The position numbers and the translations under genes are program-made. A stretch of 64,000 bases of DNA, taken from Bryoerythrophyllum caledonicum. Taxonomy: Eukaryota; Streptophyta; Bryopsida; Pottiales; Pottiaceae. Where the stretch lies: assembly GCA_963971425.1 (NCBI GenBank), contig OZ020521.1, positions 3,846,501 through 3,910,500 on the forward strand. The letters run 5' to 3'. Below, one piece after another: positions 22,616 through 33,871 of the stretch (its first letter is position 1; each line of letters opens with the position of its first letter). The notes beneath the pieces were generated by a model, which saw only the letters and a list, made by a program, of their open reading frames with translations, made no database searches and had not been told where the DNA came from.

Positions 22616-23370
22616 ATAATTACACAATTATATTACTTATTACTATCTTTTCATAGAGATTTTATTGCCAAAAAGGAGGATGAAATCCGTAATCTTTACT
22701 ACTTTCCCATCCTTATGACAAATGCTTTCAATTTGGTTCTTTCCTAAATTGTTTCGGGTAACTTTCCTTGCCCCTCTGCACTTTGTGCCCAATCCTCCCG
22801 GGTAACATTTTCTTCCTTTTGTGCACTTTCTTGCCAATTTCCTGAGGTAACGTGTTCTTGGTTCTCTCTTTCTATTGAATTTTTAAAAGAGAAATTTTTC
22901 TTCTTGAGAGATAAAAATGGTTTCCTGCATCCACCATTACATATGTATCTTGGCTGATGAAGTTTACCATTGTTGAATCCAATGAATTTGATCTTTTCAT
23001 AATTGCTATACTATGGACAACTTTGTGTTTTTTATCTACTTGAATTAGCTCTTTATAGAGGACACATCTGGTTACAGAGGACTGTGTTATTTATCTGGTT
23101 GGTTTGGTTTTTTAGTTGTTGTAGTACTTGAATTTTGCCGGATTCTCAGGTCGGCAATGAGGACAAATATGCATGGGTAATCCATTGTATGTGTTGATCA
23201 TGATACCCCATGAAATCATAATCACGGGGACAATATGGAACAATAGTGAAAACATTTTGCAATGTCTTGTTTTCTTGTTTTTTTAATTTTTTATGAGTGG
23301 CTATAGAACTCAATTACACTTATTTATCTTACAAGTCAACATGTAATGCTGATGAAGAACTCCAGTCTTT
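22616..23370. other. intergenic, nothing recognised
   Basis: AT-rich, with short open frames only (22643-22837 on the minus strand). No domain or repeat recognised. Confidence 0.5.
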
Positions 23371-23532
23371 GGTGGAGAATAATAATAGTGTTTGCTTATT
23401 CCACAACTATGTCAGTGTCTACTGGACAAAGGATTGATTATGTAGATTTTCTTCTCCCTCTTGAAGGCATACACTATATAGTAAGCTAATTAAAAGAAGA
23501 AAAGTAGGAGGAAGAAGAAGAACTCCGATCAC
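23371..23532 (-). repeat. LINE/SINE 3'-tail unit plus the start of a second one, 5'-truncated
   Basis: About 23376-23480 resembles 26446-26552, 27283-27380 and 61765-61870: shared GTGTTTG, GGACAAAGGATT, CTCTTGA and TACACTA landmarks. A second unit starts at AAGAACTCC (about 23518) and continues beyond the pogo-like transposon at 26439. Confidence 0.7.
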
Positions 23533-23534
23533 TA

Positions 23535-26436
23535 CACTAAACGTCGCATTTAGTGTAGTCACACAAATAGTGTAATTACCCTACTACACTATTTGCGAAC
23601 TTGTTCACAACTAGTGTTAGCGGCCAACGACATTAATGATGCCTCCACCAACCGCTACTAGCTGTCAAGTATTTAATCTCTATGTTGACTTTTCTGTTTT
23701 CCACCTCTCCCTACCCCAATCATTCGCCTACCGGCCGTCATGCCTGAATTCTCTTCAATCAAACCCTATCTATAATTCCATCTCTTGCTCTCACCTTGTT
23801 TGCTCACGGGCTGGAATTCGGTATAGGGGTTGCTAGGGTTACTAGAATTCTGGGGTTTGAGGTGTCGAGGGCTTCAAGTTGGGATTCACAAAAAATCAGT
23901 CTTCAACTTCCTACGCCGGAGGGGGCTTATACCCCGACCTGCGCGGGAGCTGGCTGCAGGTGGCAAATCTTATGGGATAATTCTACTACGAGCTACGATT
24001 TCGTGCGGAGGACCAGGCGATTCTGTGCGAGCTACCCTGTGCAATTCCGTGCGGGCTGTGTGAACTCTTGAAGTCCTCTAGTCCGATTCCGACGGGTTGC
24101 CTGCGATTATTTCCGGGCTAATCCCCACGGGCTTTTTGGGGCGGGTTATACTCCACAGCTCCGAGTCGGCTTAGGGACAGTAGACCCAAACCATATGGGT
24201 TGACACACCGCCACGACATTTACCTCGCGTGACCACGGCCCCACCAGCAACACCAACGACCCGCGTGACCTCAACCCCCGCTCACAATGGATCAAAGTGA
24301 CGACGCAAGCGCCCAACCGCCCCCAGGTATGAATTTCATCCATTTCCAAAAGTTGAGTAGAAATCTCAAATGTAACTCTCGTTTTCCGTCTGCGCAGGGA
24401 CGGAATCATCAACTCCCATCCCACATCGTCGAGCGGTTCAGCAGGTTGCCACCATCCAAACACGACGGACCGTCGTGGCGTGGATGGTGGAGGACCACGC
24501 GCTCCATGGCACTCATGGACTCACCACCCGCGCCATCACAACCTTTCCAAAGCATTTCCGCGGCCAACATCGAACCAACCTCGTCCGCGCTAGCCGTTGG
24601 TGGAACCTACGCGACAGCATCCTTCCTGCAGAAAACAGCTCGCACCCCCAAGTCGCCCAAATCACGCGCAGCACCATGGGCATCCAAAAGCGGATTCTCA
24701 CCAAAATTGCCGGAGGACGAGGGCCCCGTCGTTCGCTTTGGGTGCAATGGCTATATCCAAAGTTGCTACAATCCTTTGAAGTGTACCGCACCTCTGGGGT
24801 AAAATTCTCTTCCGCCATCTTTATAGAACTAGCCCTTTCTATTCTTTTATCGATAGATTCACCTTACAACTCCCAATCAACCGACCCTAAGGACAATGTT
24901 CTTTTAACAAAGAAAATAACAAATGTATGGATTTCCCATTTTATGGGTGCCTATAGTATAGTATTATTATCACAAAGAGGCCATCTAACTTGTAGTCCGG
25001 AAAAAGAGGCACGCATTGAAATGAACACGGCTTTCCATTCAGGCATTTTACACCGTGGGTTTCTTTCGGGTGAATTTGATGAAAATTTGATGGAAAATTT
25101 GGACGAAACCCACTTTTCCATCAATGTTGACAATGGTAAAACCCTTGGCTTTCGTGGAGATACTTCCGTGAACTACGCGGATGTTGTTGCCGGCGGAGAG
25201 GCAATGACCATGGTGGTTAGGATTTCCGGGGGCCGTAGAGCAATCATAGAGGCACCAATGTTGATATTCTCTAACCCAAACAGTAATTACCCAATTAGAG
25301 GTTTGGAAGACTCTATTCCGGGTGTTAGTTACCGTACGGGGCCCAAAGGGTGGATGGACCAACATTTGTTTCCACAATATTTTGAGGAAGCTAGGGCTTA
25401 CCAACCGGACATCCACAACCGTATAAAATACGTGTGGGTGGACAATTGTACGGCCCACAATGTAACCCCTCATTTGGCGGGCGTTTTAGCGGTCAAGAGA
25501 ACCGTTTTAAGATACTTACCTCCTTGTGCGGCTCACCTTTGCCAACCGGCCGACACGTTTATTATTTCAAAAATCAAAGACGCATGGACGAAGCGTTGGG
25601 AGGTGGAAAAAACCGACCTTATCCAAGCAAGTGCATGGCAAAATACTCCACGTGATGACGGTCAATGGTCCGGGAAGCTTCAAAATCCGAGTAAGCAATT
25701 TTTTCTTCAATTAGCAGCAAATGTTGTGGATGATGTAAACCGCATGGTTGATTCTCAACATATTTCATATGCCCGAAAAGCCATGATTAGGTGCGGTTTA
25801 TCATTAGGTTTAGATGGCACTTGGACTATTGAGCAACTATTTCCCCATCTTCGTGAAATTATTGCAAAATATCATCCTTACTTTGAAGGACAACAAATTC
25901 CAAATTTGCCTATGGCAAATTAATGTATGAGTCCATTTTTACATGAATTTGCAATTCTACTTTCATTTTCCATACATATTTTTTTACCCCTATTTTATTC
26001 AATATATTGCATGTCTTATGATTTTAGTCTTTTTTATACAAATGTTCCTTCATTTTTGCCACATTGTTGAATTTACATCACCAAACTCTGGAAATGCCCA
26101 TAACTTACTCATATTTTCTTCAAATTAAACATATGATATGTTTTTTGAAATCTACAGAAAATGTAGATGTCAAAAAACATCTGATAACTGTAATTCCGAT
26201 CCTTTTTGAGTGACTTATGCTCCTTTGAATAGTGCTGATTTTATTCACTACGGCAAGATTTATCATACACTAGTTGTGCACAAGTAAAAAAAAACCCACC
26301 CGTTTTTACTGCAATTCACATACAGTGTAATGTTTCACATTTAGTGTAATCTTGTGTCGTTACACTAATTGTAATTCTTCCTTTTAGTGTAAGAGTTCGT
26401 ATTTAGTGTAGACGACACTAAATGCGATGTTTAGTG
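23535..26436 (+). mobile_element. pogo-like (Tc1/mariner superfamily) DNA transposon, apparently complete
   Basis: 2902 bp with terminal inverted repeats of about 26 bp starting CACTAAAC(G/A)TCGC, two mismatches between ends, flanked by TA at 23533-23534 and 26437-26438. Several subterminal TACACTAAA-type motifs lie near both ends, mostly at the right. It encodes one intact, singly spliced transposase. It lies inside a LINE/SINE 3'-tail unit. Removing the element and one TA leaves 29 bases between AACTCC and GTGTTTG, the same number as in the related tail at 61750-61785, which supports TA as the duplicated target. The outer CAC/GTG bases make the target palindromic (CACTAGTG). Confidence 0.88.
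24287..25923 (+). CDS. pogo-like DDE transposase, intact, one intron
   Basis: Cuts and pastes the surrounding element. Exon 1 is 24287-24326 (MDQSDDASAQPPPG) and exon 2 is 24398-25923; the 71-bp intron has GTATGA and GCGCAG ends. The joined frame is 522 codons (521 aa) without interruption. The N-terminal part has a CENP-B-like helix-turn-helix region (FPKHFRGQHRTNL, ASRWWNLRD). The DDE_1-type catalytic core shows LDETHFSINVD (first Asp), WVDNCTAHN (second Asp) and LPPCAAHLCQPAD (third Asp), with about 36 residues between the second and third. ARKAMIRCG near the C-terminus is also typical of this pogo-related lineage as I recall it. All three catalytic positions are present, so an active enzyme is possible. 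The neighbouring genes are unrelated. Confidence 0.9.
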
Positions 26437-26438
26437 TA

Positions 26439-26560
26439 GTGGGGGTTGGCATAAATGAAGTGTTTGTTCATTTGACCACTAAGTTGATGCTCACTAGACA
26501 AAGAATTTGTAGTATGGAACTACTTCCCCCTCTTGAGGCTAGACACTAATAAACAAATAG
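26439..26560 (-). repeat. LINE/SINE 3'-tail unit, continuation beyond the transposon
   Basis: Continues the tail unit broken by the transposon at 23533. Contains GTGTTTGTTC, TAGACAAAG, GAACTACTTCC and CTCTTGAGG landmarks shared with 27283-27385. Confidence 0.7.
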
Positions 26561-27239
26561 AATGAAATAATAAAATTACGGAAAACAAAAAAATGTATTC
26601 TTACTTCAACATGGTATATATATCATTTATGACCTTCCAATTTTGACCCGTGAGTGAAGTTTTTGTATTATCTTTCTAATATTTTTTAAAAAGAAGAGTG
26701 TCAAAGAGAAAACATACATTAAAATTATCAATGTAAAAGTATAAAATGTTCCAAAAATGTAGATAAATTTGATCACACACACACTCGCAAAATCAATTCT
26801 ATCAATCTCCTCCCTAATAAAAGATTTGTGATGGTTCGTCTGTTCAGCAAGGCTTTTAGAAGATTTGATACTTTCACTTTGATACTTTTACTTAACATAC
26901 CTAGGCAACTTGGGTATATATTGGGTATCTAAAGCAAATAACAGGTATCTAAAGTAGATGTCAGATACACATATATACTTAAATGAGGATTGCTCTTGGC
27001 TCGTTGGAGACAATGGGGAGGTCGACAAGTAGTAGATTTATAAATATAGAGAATAGAAAACTACTAAAATAAAATACTGTATGTATAGTATCTAAACAAA
27101 AATATTAAAGTAAAGATATTAAAATAAAAGTCCAAAATCTTCTAAAAACATAGATAAGCTTGACCACATGCACCAGCAAAGACCATATCAATAATGAAAC
27201 AGGTGTCAATCATGTTATGTAAACATCTCGCTGAAAGGC
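26561..27239. other. AT-rich spacer, nothing recognised
   Basis: No open frame or repeat of note between the tail fragment and the LINE copy. Confidence 0.5.
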
Positions 27240-27850
27240 TTTGAAGAAGAAAAAGAATTGTGGTTTCTTGCGAGAAGTCGGCGTGAATAGAGTGTCTATT
27301 CGTTCCACCACTAAATTGAATGTCCACCGGACAAAGGATTAGTAGCATGGAACTACTTCTCACTTCCAAGGGTACACTAAAAAAGAGAAGGAGCTCATAG
27401 AGCAATGGGGGTTTTATGGTTAAAGAAAAGAGGGGGGATAGATGGGGGTTTAATGTGTTGGAGGTGATGGATTTGTCTATTGGAGTCTTTTTGATATATA
27501 AAATTTATTAAGGGGAATCTTGTTGGTTGGATAGAGGTTGTTTGTTTTCCAATCTTTTTCGTGGAGGAGGATGGACATGGCATGTTGGATAGCTGTGGTG
27601 TTGATGTTTTTGAAGGTGTTTCTAATGGGGTGATTTGGATTTTAAATGTGTTTTCAATTACTTTCATTGAGGTATATGTGTTGAGGCTTGGGCTCTAGCC
27701 GTGATTACTACTAGAGGGTATGCATTCCAACCTCGTGCGTTAATTTCGTCAAGAAGTGGTTGGTATGTATTTATCTTTGTGTGATTGTGTTAGGTAAGAA
27801 TCTATCATTATAATATGTGAATTTGATGTATTGTAGGTCATGATATTACA
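27240..27850 (-). mobile_element. 5'-truncated LINE copy (ORF2 C-terminus and 3' UTR)
   Basis: On the minus strand, 27760-27480 reads the C-terminal end of a LINE ORF2 (YQPLLDEINARGWNAYPLVV, then ITARAQASTH and NMPCPSS), in pieces because of frame changes. The 3' UTR and tail follow down to about 27240. It is collinear with 61735-62310 of the longer LINE copy. Truncation at the 5' side is usual for LINE insertions. Confidence 0.75.
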
Positions 27851-27899
27851 TGATATTGTTTGAGATTCTCAAAAGTAATGTAACCTTTCATTGTGTAAA

Positions 27900-28290
27900 A
27901 ATTTCACTCCAAGAAGAGTCATGTTTGTTGGGCACGGTGCAAAAGCACTTGTGAAAACTTCTTTGTTTCTACATGAAAAGTGCACAGTTTGACTTTTGTA
28001 CTTTTAAAATGCAAAAAATTGACGACAAGTGAGGTGAAATTTGATTGATTTTCTTACCGCAAGTGAGAATAATCCCTTTTCCATAATCCCAAACACTATA
28101 ATCTTTCAATCCACTAGGCCAAATGTAATGAAATATTATGAGCATGTGATTTTAGTAGTGGATATTAGGATCTTACGATTAGAAATATAAATAACGTTTG
28201 TTGTAGTATTTTGCACTAAAATGGACAATTATAAAGTGTGTTTGGAGAGAAATTGCCAAGGTCCTGTAGGCGTTAAAAAGAATCGTACTC
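27900..28290 (+). repeat. partial copy of dispersed repeat R1
   Basis: Matches 60570-61145 in order: GGCA(A/C)GGT, AACTTCTT, CACTATAATCTTTCAATCC, GGATCTTACG-like and GCACTAAAAT. Ends near TGTAGGCGTTAAA, which is the TIR motif of the small element at 10121. Confidence 0.6.
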
Positions 28291-28944
28291 TCAAGATGTT
28301 TGGAGATAAAAAAGTTATCAAATATAGACACTATGATACTTGAAGAGAAATGATGAAAAATATTTTTGGTAGGGAGAAAGGAATCGATATTTTTTTTTTA
28401 TACAAACTATATTGAAGGAGGTTAGATTTAGGGTAATATAAATAATTAATTTGGAGACAAATTAGATTGTTTATTCAATTTGAAGATACATTACTATGAA
28501 AATTACGTATTCATTGTATATTCATATTGAATATATAGTATACTAAAAATTTTGTTCAGTGTAGTATACGGTAAATACAAAGCCATACAGGCTACAACAA
28601 TTGCAAAAGAGGCATTCAAATTTCAATGAAATGAGATATTGGTACACTAAATGCCAACTACTACACTTTTTGTCAATTCTGGTAAAGATTAGAAAACATT
28701 TTTCTTCACATTTGGACATTCAATGTATCAAGTTTGAACAAGTGCTTGGTGCTTGTTGTGCATCACGTTAGATCATGTATTTAATTTAATTTTTTTCTTA
28801 CAATATATGAACAAATGGACTCATTTGAAACTTTTGTAGAAAATCGGAAGAATAAAGGAGACTAGGATGGGTTATAAAAATGAAATGTTAGTGACAAATC
28901 AAAGCATGTAGGCATAGTCATCAAGATATGGGTTTCTTCCGTGG
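28291..28944. other. AT-rich spacer, nothing recognised
   Basis: No gene or repeat recognised. Confidence 0.5.
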
Positions 28945-29110
28945 AGTGATTTGCTTCCGTAATTGGTTTTCATCCGATATTGGTTTTAATCCACGGGCTA
29001 GTGTTTATCCGTGATTAGTTTTCATCTGCAAGTGGTTTTCATCTAAAACTGGTTTTGATCGGCAATTGCATCATCCCATGTGAGATTTTCATCCATTGCG
29101 TACAATTCCA
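28945..29110. repeat. degenerate minisatellite, about 19-bp unit, roughly eight copies
   Basis: Repeats of an ATTGGTTTTCATCCGYA-like phrase: GGTTTTCATCCG, GGTTTTAATCCA, GTGTTTATCCG, AGTTTTCATCTG, GGTTTTCATCTA, GGTTTTGATCGG and further decayed units. Confidence 0.7.
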
Positions 29111-31520
29111 TCTATAGCGGATGAAACTGCATTTTGGGCAAAAGTCACTCAACAGTGAGTTAATATCTCGGAAAATAATCTCTCTTTATTTTTTAATACC
29201 GACTCCGGATTTGGTCTCTCTAGGGGAGATTCTATCTATAGTGAGAAGGAGAAATTCTTCTGTAGAATGTTTTAGAATAGACCCTTTTTTGTGTGTTTAA
29301 TGATTTTAAAAAAAAAATTGCTAGATCATTTTAATTTTTTTCTTAAAATAACAATTTTAATCAAGGAAGTGTATACAATGATTATGACAAACATGCATAC
29401 ATTAGAATTGTGAACATTAAAAATTTTAAAGTAAACTTTTTTTCAAAATTTACACTGTAAATAGGGCTTCAAGTTAAGTTGTTTTAGAAATAAACTAGTA
29501 AAGTGACCTATGGCGGCTAGGAGATTTGAAAAGGTGTTTAGTTATACAAATGGTTAAGATTTGGGTAGTTTTTATAGTTATATGGCGGCTGTGACTTTTG
29601 AGATCCAGATTTGAAGCGGTGTCAATTAGACCTCCCAACCAGGGATAAGTAATGGCTGTGTTGAAAGAAGAGCACCACATAACATTGCATTTTTCATATT
29701 TTGAGTATGTGAGTCCTTGATGGTAATTTTGAGTGATAGTATTTAGAGTATGCTGAATTATTGCAAATTTGATTGATGTTCAAATCCACTCTGATGAATT
29801 GTACTTTGAAAGAATAGTAATAAAAATAATATCCATTATCAAAGTGCTGAATTAAAGGAATGATATAAAGTGAGAGAAGTACAGTCAATTAGACTAAACA
29901 AAAGTGAGGTACTGAGGCATAGTTGGTAGAAGTATAGTGAATGTGATTCAAGTCAAGTAGACTGAACATGTGATGGAAAACCATGGTGGCACATGAATGT
30001 GGAGTGAATAGAAGGGAAACTGTCAAGTGGACATTGTTAACTGGAGCACAAAACATGTCAAAGTAAAGTGTCACATATGGGATTGAGAGTTATTTTTGGG
30101 AATTAAATTGTAGTTGAGTCAGTTGTATAATGAAGTAAACTGAGCAATGCATTTTTCCTGTTAGCAAATTATTTACTGTGCACGGTAGAATAATTTGAAT
30201 TATAAATTAAATTAGAATGATGGCATTTTTAGATGCATCCTTGGAAGGCATGGCGGGGAGCATGGCCTTGAAGAGTGTTAAAATGATCCTAGAGAGAGGA
30301 GTCTAAGTTAAGTGATATCATTGTGTAATTGTGAAATAGAAACCAATTGGATTCTATAGATTAGTAGGCCTAATTAATTTATTGGAAATCTATTTGAAGG
30401 ACTGGATATAAAATTAAGAAATTGGACTAATGTATGAATGATGAGAGATTCTTTGAGGATTGATCTCCCTCATTTAAATGTCAATTCTTGTCGTTGTAAC
30501 AATTTAGTTTTATTTCCTCTTGTAAGGCCATAAACGGTGTTTACAATTAAGAGAGAATGATATGAGAAAGAAATATATATGTAAATCCATGGTATTATTA
30601 TTAATATGAAATAGGAACTTGAAAAACAAATGAGGAAGAAGTAGCGGAAGAGAGGAACGGATATTGCTTGAGATAAGTAGATATCTTTATGTGAATGCTT
30701 TGAATAGATTTTAATTCATATATATATTATAAGTTATATGAAATGAAAAACATAATGATACTGGATCTTGTCTATTGGACCAACGCACTGTCTATTTGAC
30801 AAGGCTATGACCGCCTAAGGGTGACGTCCCTTGTTACAGTCGAATTGAATCACACCATAACCTTTACAAGAATGGGACATGATAAGAGTGAGATTTAGAT
30901 AACTTATAGTATAGCTTTGGGTTTATTTGGAAGAATACTTTGTGTATTAAGGAATTATTTTCTTTGTGATCTACAAGTGACCATTAATTACACCAAAAAC
31001 GCTAAACGAAAAGACCTTTTCCCGAACCAACCTTTTTATGTAGCTTGGAGTTAATTAAAGGATTACAAAATTTAACACTACAGGAATGCAGAGGCATCCA
31101 TATTCAACATATGAGTTGCAAAAAAGCTTAGAAAATGACTTGGTTGTATTTGTTGTTATTGTAAAATGCTTGATGTCCAAAAGAATAGATCTTTTCATAG
31201 AAGAACCAGAGATTTTGATTCTTTTATCGTTTTTTATTTATTCTTTAAGCACATGAATAAACCTTTGTTTTGACCGTTTGGATATGCTATGTGTAAGAAA
31301 ATGAATTTGTAAAAATGGAAATGTGTTTTGGTCAATTTTTGAACAACCACACCTTTCACATTTTTATTGGAAATGCTTCACTTCTTTAGTACTTCTAATT
31401 TGAAAGTATAATCAAATAGAATAAAAAACACATCTAATTTGAAGTATTTCTAATTTGGAAGTATAATTGAGTAGAACAAAAAGTACATCTTTATAAAAGA
31501 ATATTACAAAAAATCAATTA
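29111..31520. other. long AT-rich spacer, no gene seen
   Basis: Only short open frames; no domain, repeat family or promoter pattern recognised. Confidence 0.5.
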
Positions 31521-31528
31521 ATATTATT

Positions 31529-31556
31529 AAAAAAAAATATATATATATATATATAC
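31529..31556. repeat. poly-A followed by a (TA)n microsatellite
   Basis: A short A-run followed by about nine TA dinucleotides, then ACATAT. Confidence 0.85.
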
Positions 31557-31899
31557 ATATTTTTTTCACCATCCAAATTTGAAAGGCATGAAATACACCT
31601 TGAACTAATACTATAGTTCTAGTCATTTCCTATACCTCTAAACTCCTCTTTGCAATCTATTTACGCTATAGGAAATACAAGCTATTAGTAATAGGTGGTC
31701 CAAATGCTCATGTGGCCATTGTGGCGTGGGCCAATTGTATGTGTTGCTGAAGCGTGTGGTGGTACATGATAGTCCTCAAGCGTTGTCTCTCCCTTCATTA
31801 CACACTCTACCCATGTACCACCATAATGTATTTACAAATTTTAAATTTGTGAATATTACAGAACATCGAGCCTCCTGCTGCAATCTCTCTTACTCCCAT

Positions 31900-33170
31900 A
31901 ACATGATCATGTCGTTGATTCGTTGAGCTATTTGCGCCGTTGCATACTCCTCCGAATACTTTCAATACTTGAGTATAATTTTGGCATTAGCATTGAACTT
32001 GTGTAAGTATGCAATTCTAGGATCCACCCACCACCGTCTCCGCAAAGTCTTAGCCATTGTCTCTGCATTGGTGTACGTATATAGTGACTGCATTGGTTCA
32101 CTTGACTTTATTGTCAAGCCCCAATCACATACTCCAATGTACACTCGAGATTCATCTTGTGGAAATTGGAAGAAGACATTGTCTGAAGATTAGTTGTTGT
32201 GAAGGTTGCCGCTCTTGTCTACTTCATTCATTATATGCAGCAATATCCATGCAAGCTCTGTACGTTTCTTGCAAAATCGGACTAATTGATCGCTTGAATA
32301 ATCTCATCATCTGGGAAATTTTCATATGATAAATGTATGTACACCTTTTTACCATACTCGTCATCTCGTTTGAGTATTTCTCGTATCGTCCCCCATTCCA
32401 CCAGTACGCATATCTTTTATATTTTGAGGTATAGCTGGCTGCAAATCATATGACGTCCGGGTGTGAAATTCTCACAGCCATTGGTTCATTTTGGTATTCC
32501 ATTTTTGCTAAGTCCGGCCTTGTTTGCAATCGGTTGTACAATTTTGCAACAAACTTTTCAATGCCAAGGGCTTCTTCAATCCGAATTCTTCAAATCGTGG
32601 CATACCCACTTCTTCTAAATACATTGTCAACTGCAATCACTCTGGTCAATGCCAAAATTGCGATCAAATTCGCCATTTGAACATGTTCCTCATGTATTCT
32701 CTCCTTAGAGTTCCACTAGCACACAGATCGTTGTCTATTTCTATTTCTGGAAAATAACTTCATTTGACCAACAAACAAATCCGTCTTCAAAACCACTCAT
32801 CAAAAGCTTCATCACCTCCTCGATATTTTCTCCCGTATTTCGCGAGTAGATTCTTTGAATTCTATAGTGCATCATGCACTCTACTTTTCAAAAACTTCAA
32901 ATACTTTCTTATACCTATCCACTTCGGAGTATAGAGAGCATCCATCATGAGCTGTGACACCTCAATCTTAAATTTTTCAGGACCTTCATCGCGATATCTC
33001 ACGTACTTGCTCTCTAAAGCCCTTATGGAATTTTGCTCATAGAATTGTATAATCAATTCCATGAGAAAATCCTTGCAGCTCTGCAATGGAATGTCCCGAA
33101 TGAGATGCAACTTTGACGTCAAACTCCACCACCTTTTATTTCTTTTTGTTCCTCGGCATCTTGGTTAAGT
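31900..33170 (-). pseudogene. decayed protein-coding relic of unknown family
   Basis: Minus-strand pieces of coherent protein in order: about 33122-32862 (starts MTSKLHLIRDIPLQSCKDF, contains KYVRYRDEGPEKFKIEVSQL), then weaker coding-like sequence in shifting frames across 32860-32160 (NEPMAVRISHPDV, YAYWWNGGRYEKY), then 32144-31962 (VCDWGLTIKSSEP, TLRRRWWVDPRIAYLHKFN), with AQRINDMIML just beyond. Several stops and frame changes separate them. The composition (Trp, Tyr and charged clusters) is protein-like. I do not recognise the family. It could be a transposon accessory gene or a host gene; the GT47 relic starts 700 bases away on the other strand. Confidence 0.4.
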
Positions 33171-33871
33171 GATGAGTTTGAGCTTCAAACTCTCTCAAAC
33201 TTTTAGAAAAACTTTATGAAAATTGATAAAATCTTTCCTCAAATTTGTATCACCTTTTTTCTCTAAAAAATGAGGAGCTACTGGATGGATTGCACCAGCC
33301 ACAGTCACTCGGCATCCATTCAAAAATTGAGAGGAGAGAAGTAAAGTGAGGAAATAATGTAGTTGGACGGCAATTTATAGAAGGACGGCCTTGCGACTCT
33401 CCTTGCCATTGGACGTCCGGAAACCCTGAACCGCTCCATTGGACGGTCACGACTGGTATCTATCATCGGACGACCGCCAGGCCGTCCGCTCGAGTCAGAA
33501 CCTTCTCCTCAAACTAGATCGTCTTGTGGATTGGACAACTGCGAGACAATATTGGCGATCGGGCGGCTTCAATCGCTTCACTGACGTGGCCGGCCGTACA
33601 TGTCGTCCGCTTAGGCTGTCCGCTCTTCTTCTCTGATCAGGATAAATTCACCGTATTTATTCTAATATGATAATATTTACTGTGTGGCCTTGATAAAGTA
33701 TTATTTTCTGCCGGATGTCCGGTCGGACGCTTCGACCCCGAAGGACGTCCAGATTGGTAACTTAGGTTGTAATGCCTCAATTCTTTGAGTCGCAGCTGGA
33801 TGATCAAGCTTTGAAGCACTTATACAACCTCCGGAACCAAGTGTCATTGCATCGGTGACGACGGAGTTCCA
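33171..33871. other. spacer rich in GGACG/CGTCC motifs
   Basis: Between about 33360 and 33750 many short GGACGTCC, GGACGACC and CGTCCG motifs are scattered without a fixed period. No gene seen. The phrase AATGCCTCAATTCT occurs twice, at about 33769 and 33870. Confidence 0.5.

Noticed and set aside
23530-26441. Assignment of the 23535 element to the CACTA (En/Spm) superfamily
   Set aside because: The encoded protein is pogo-like, and the related tail at 61750 indicates TA duplication with CAC/GTG as target sequence.
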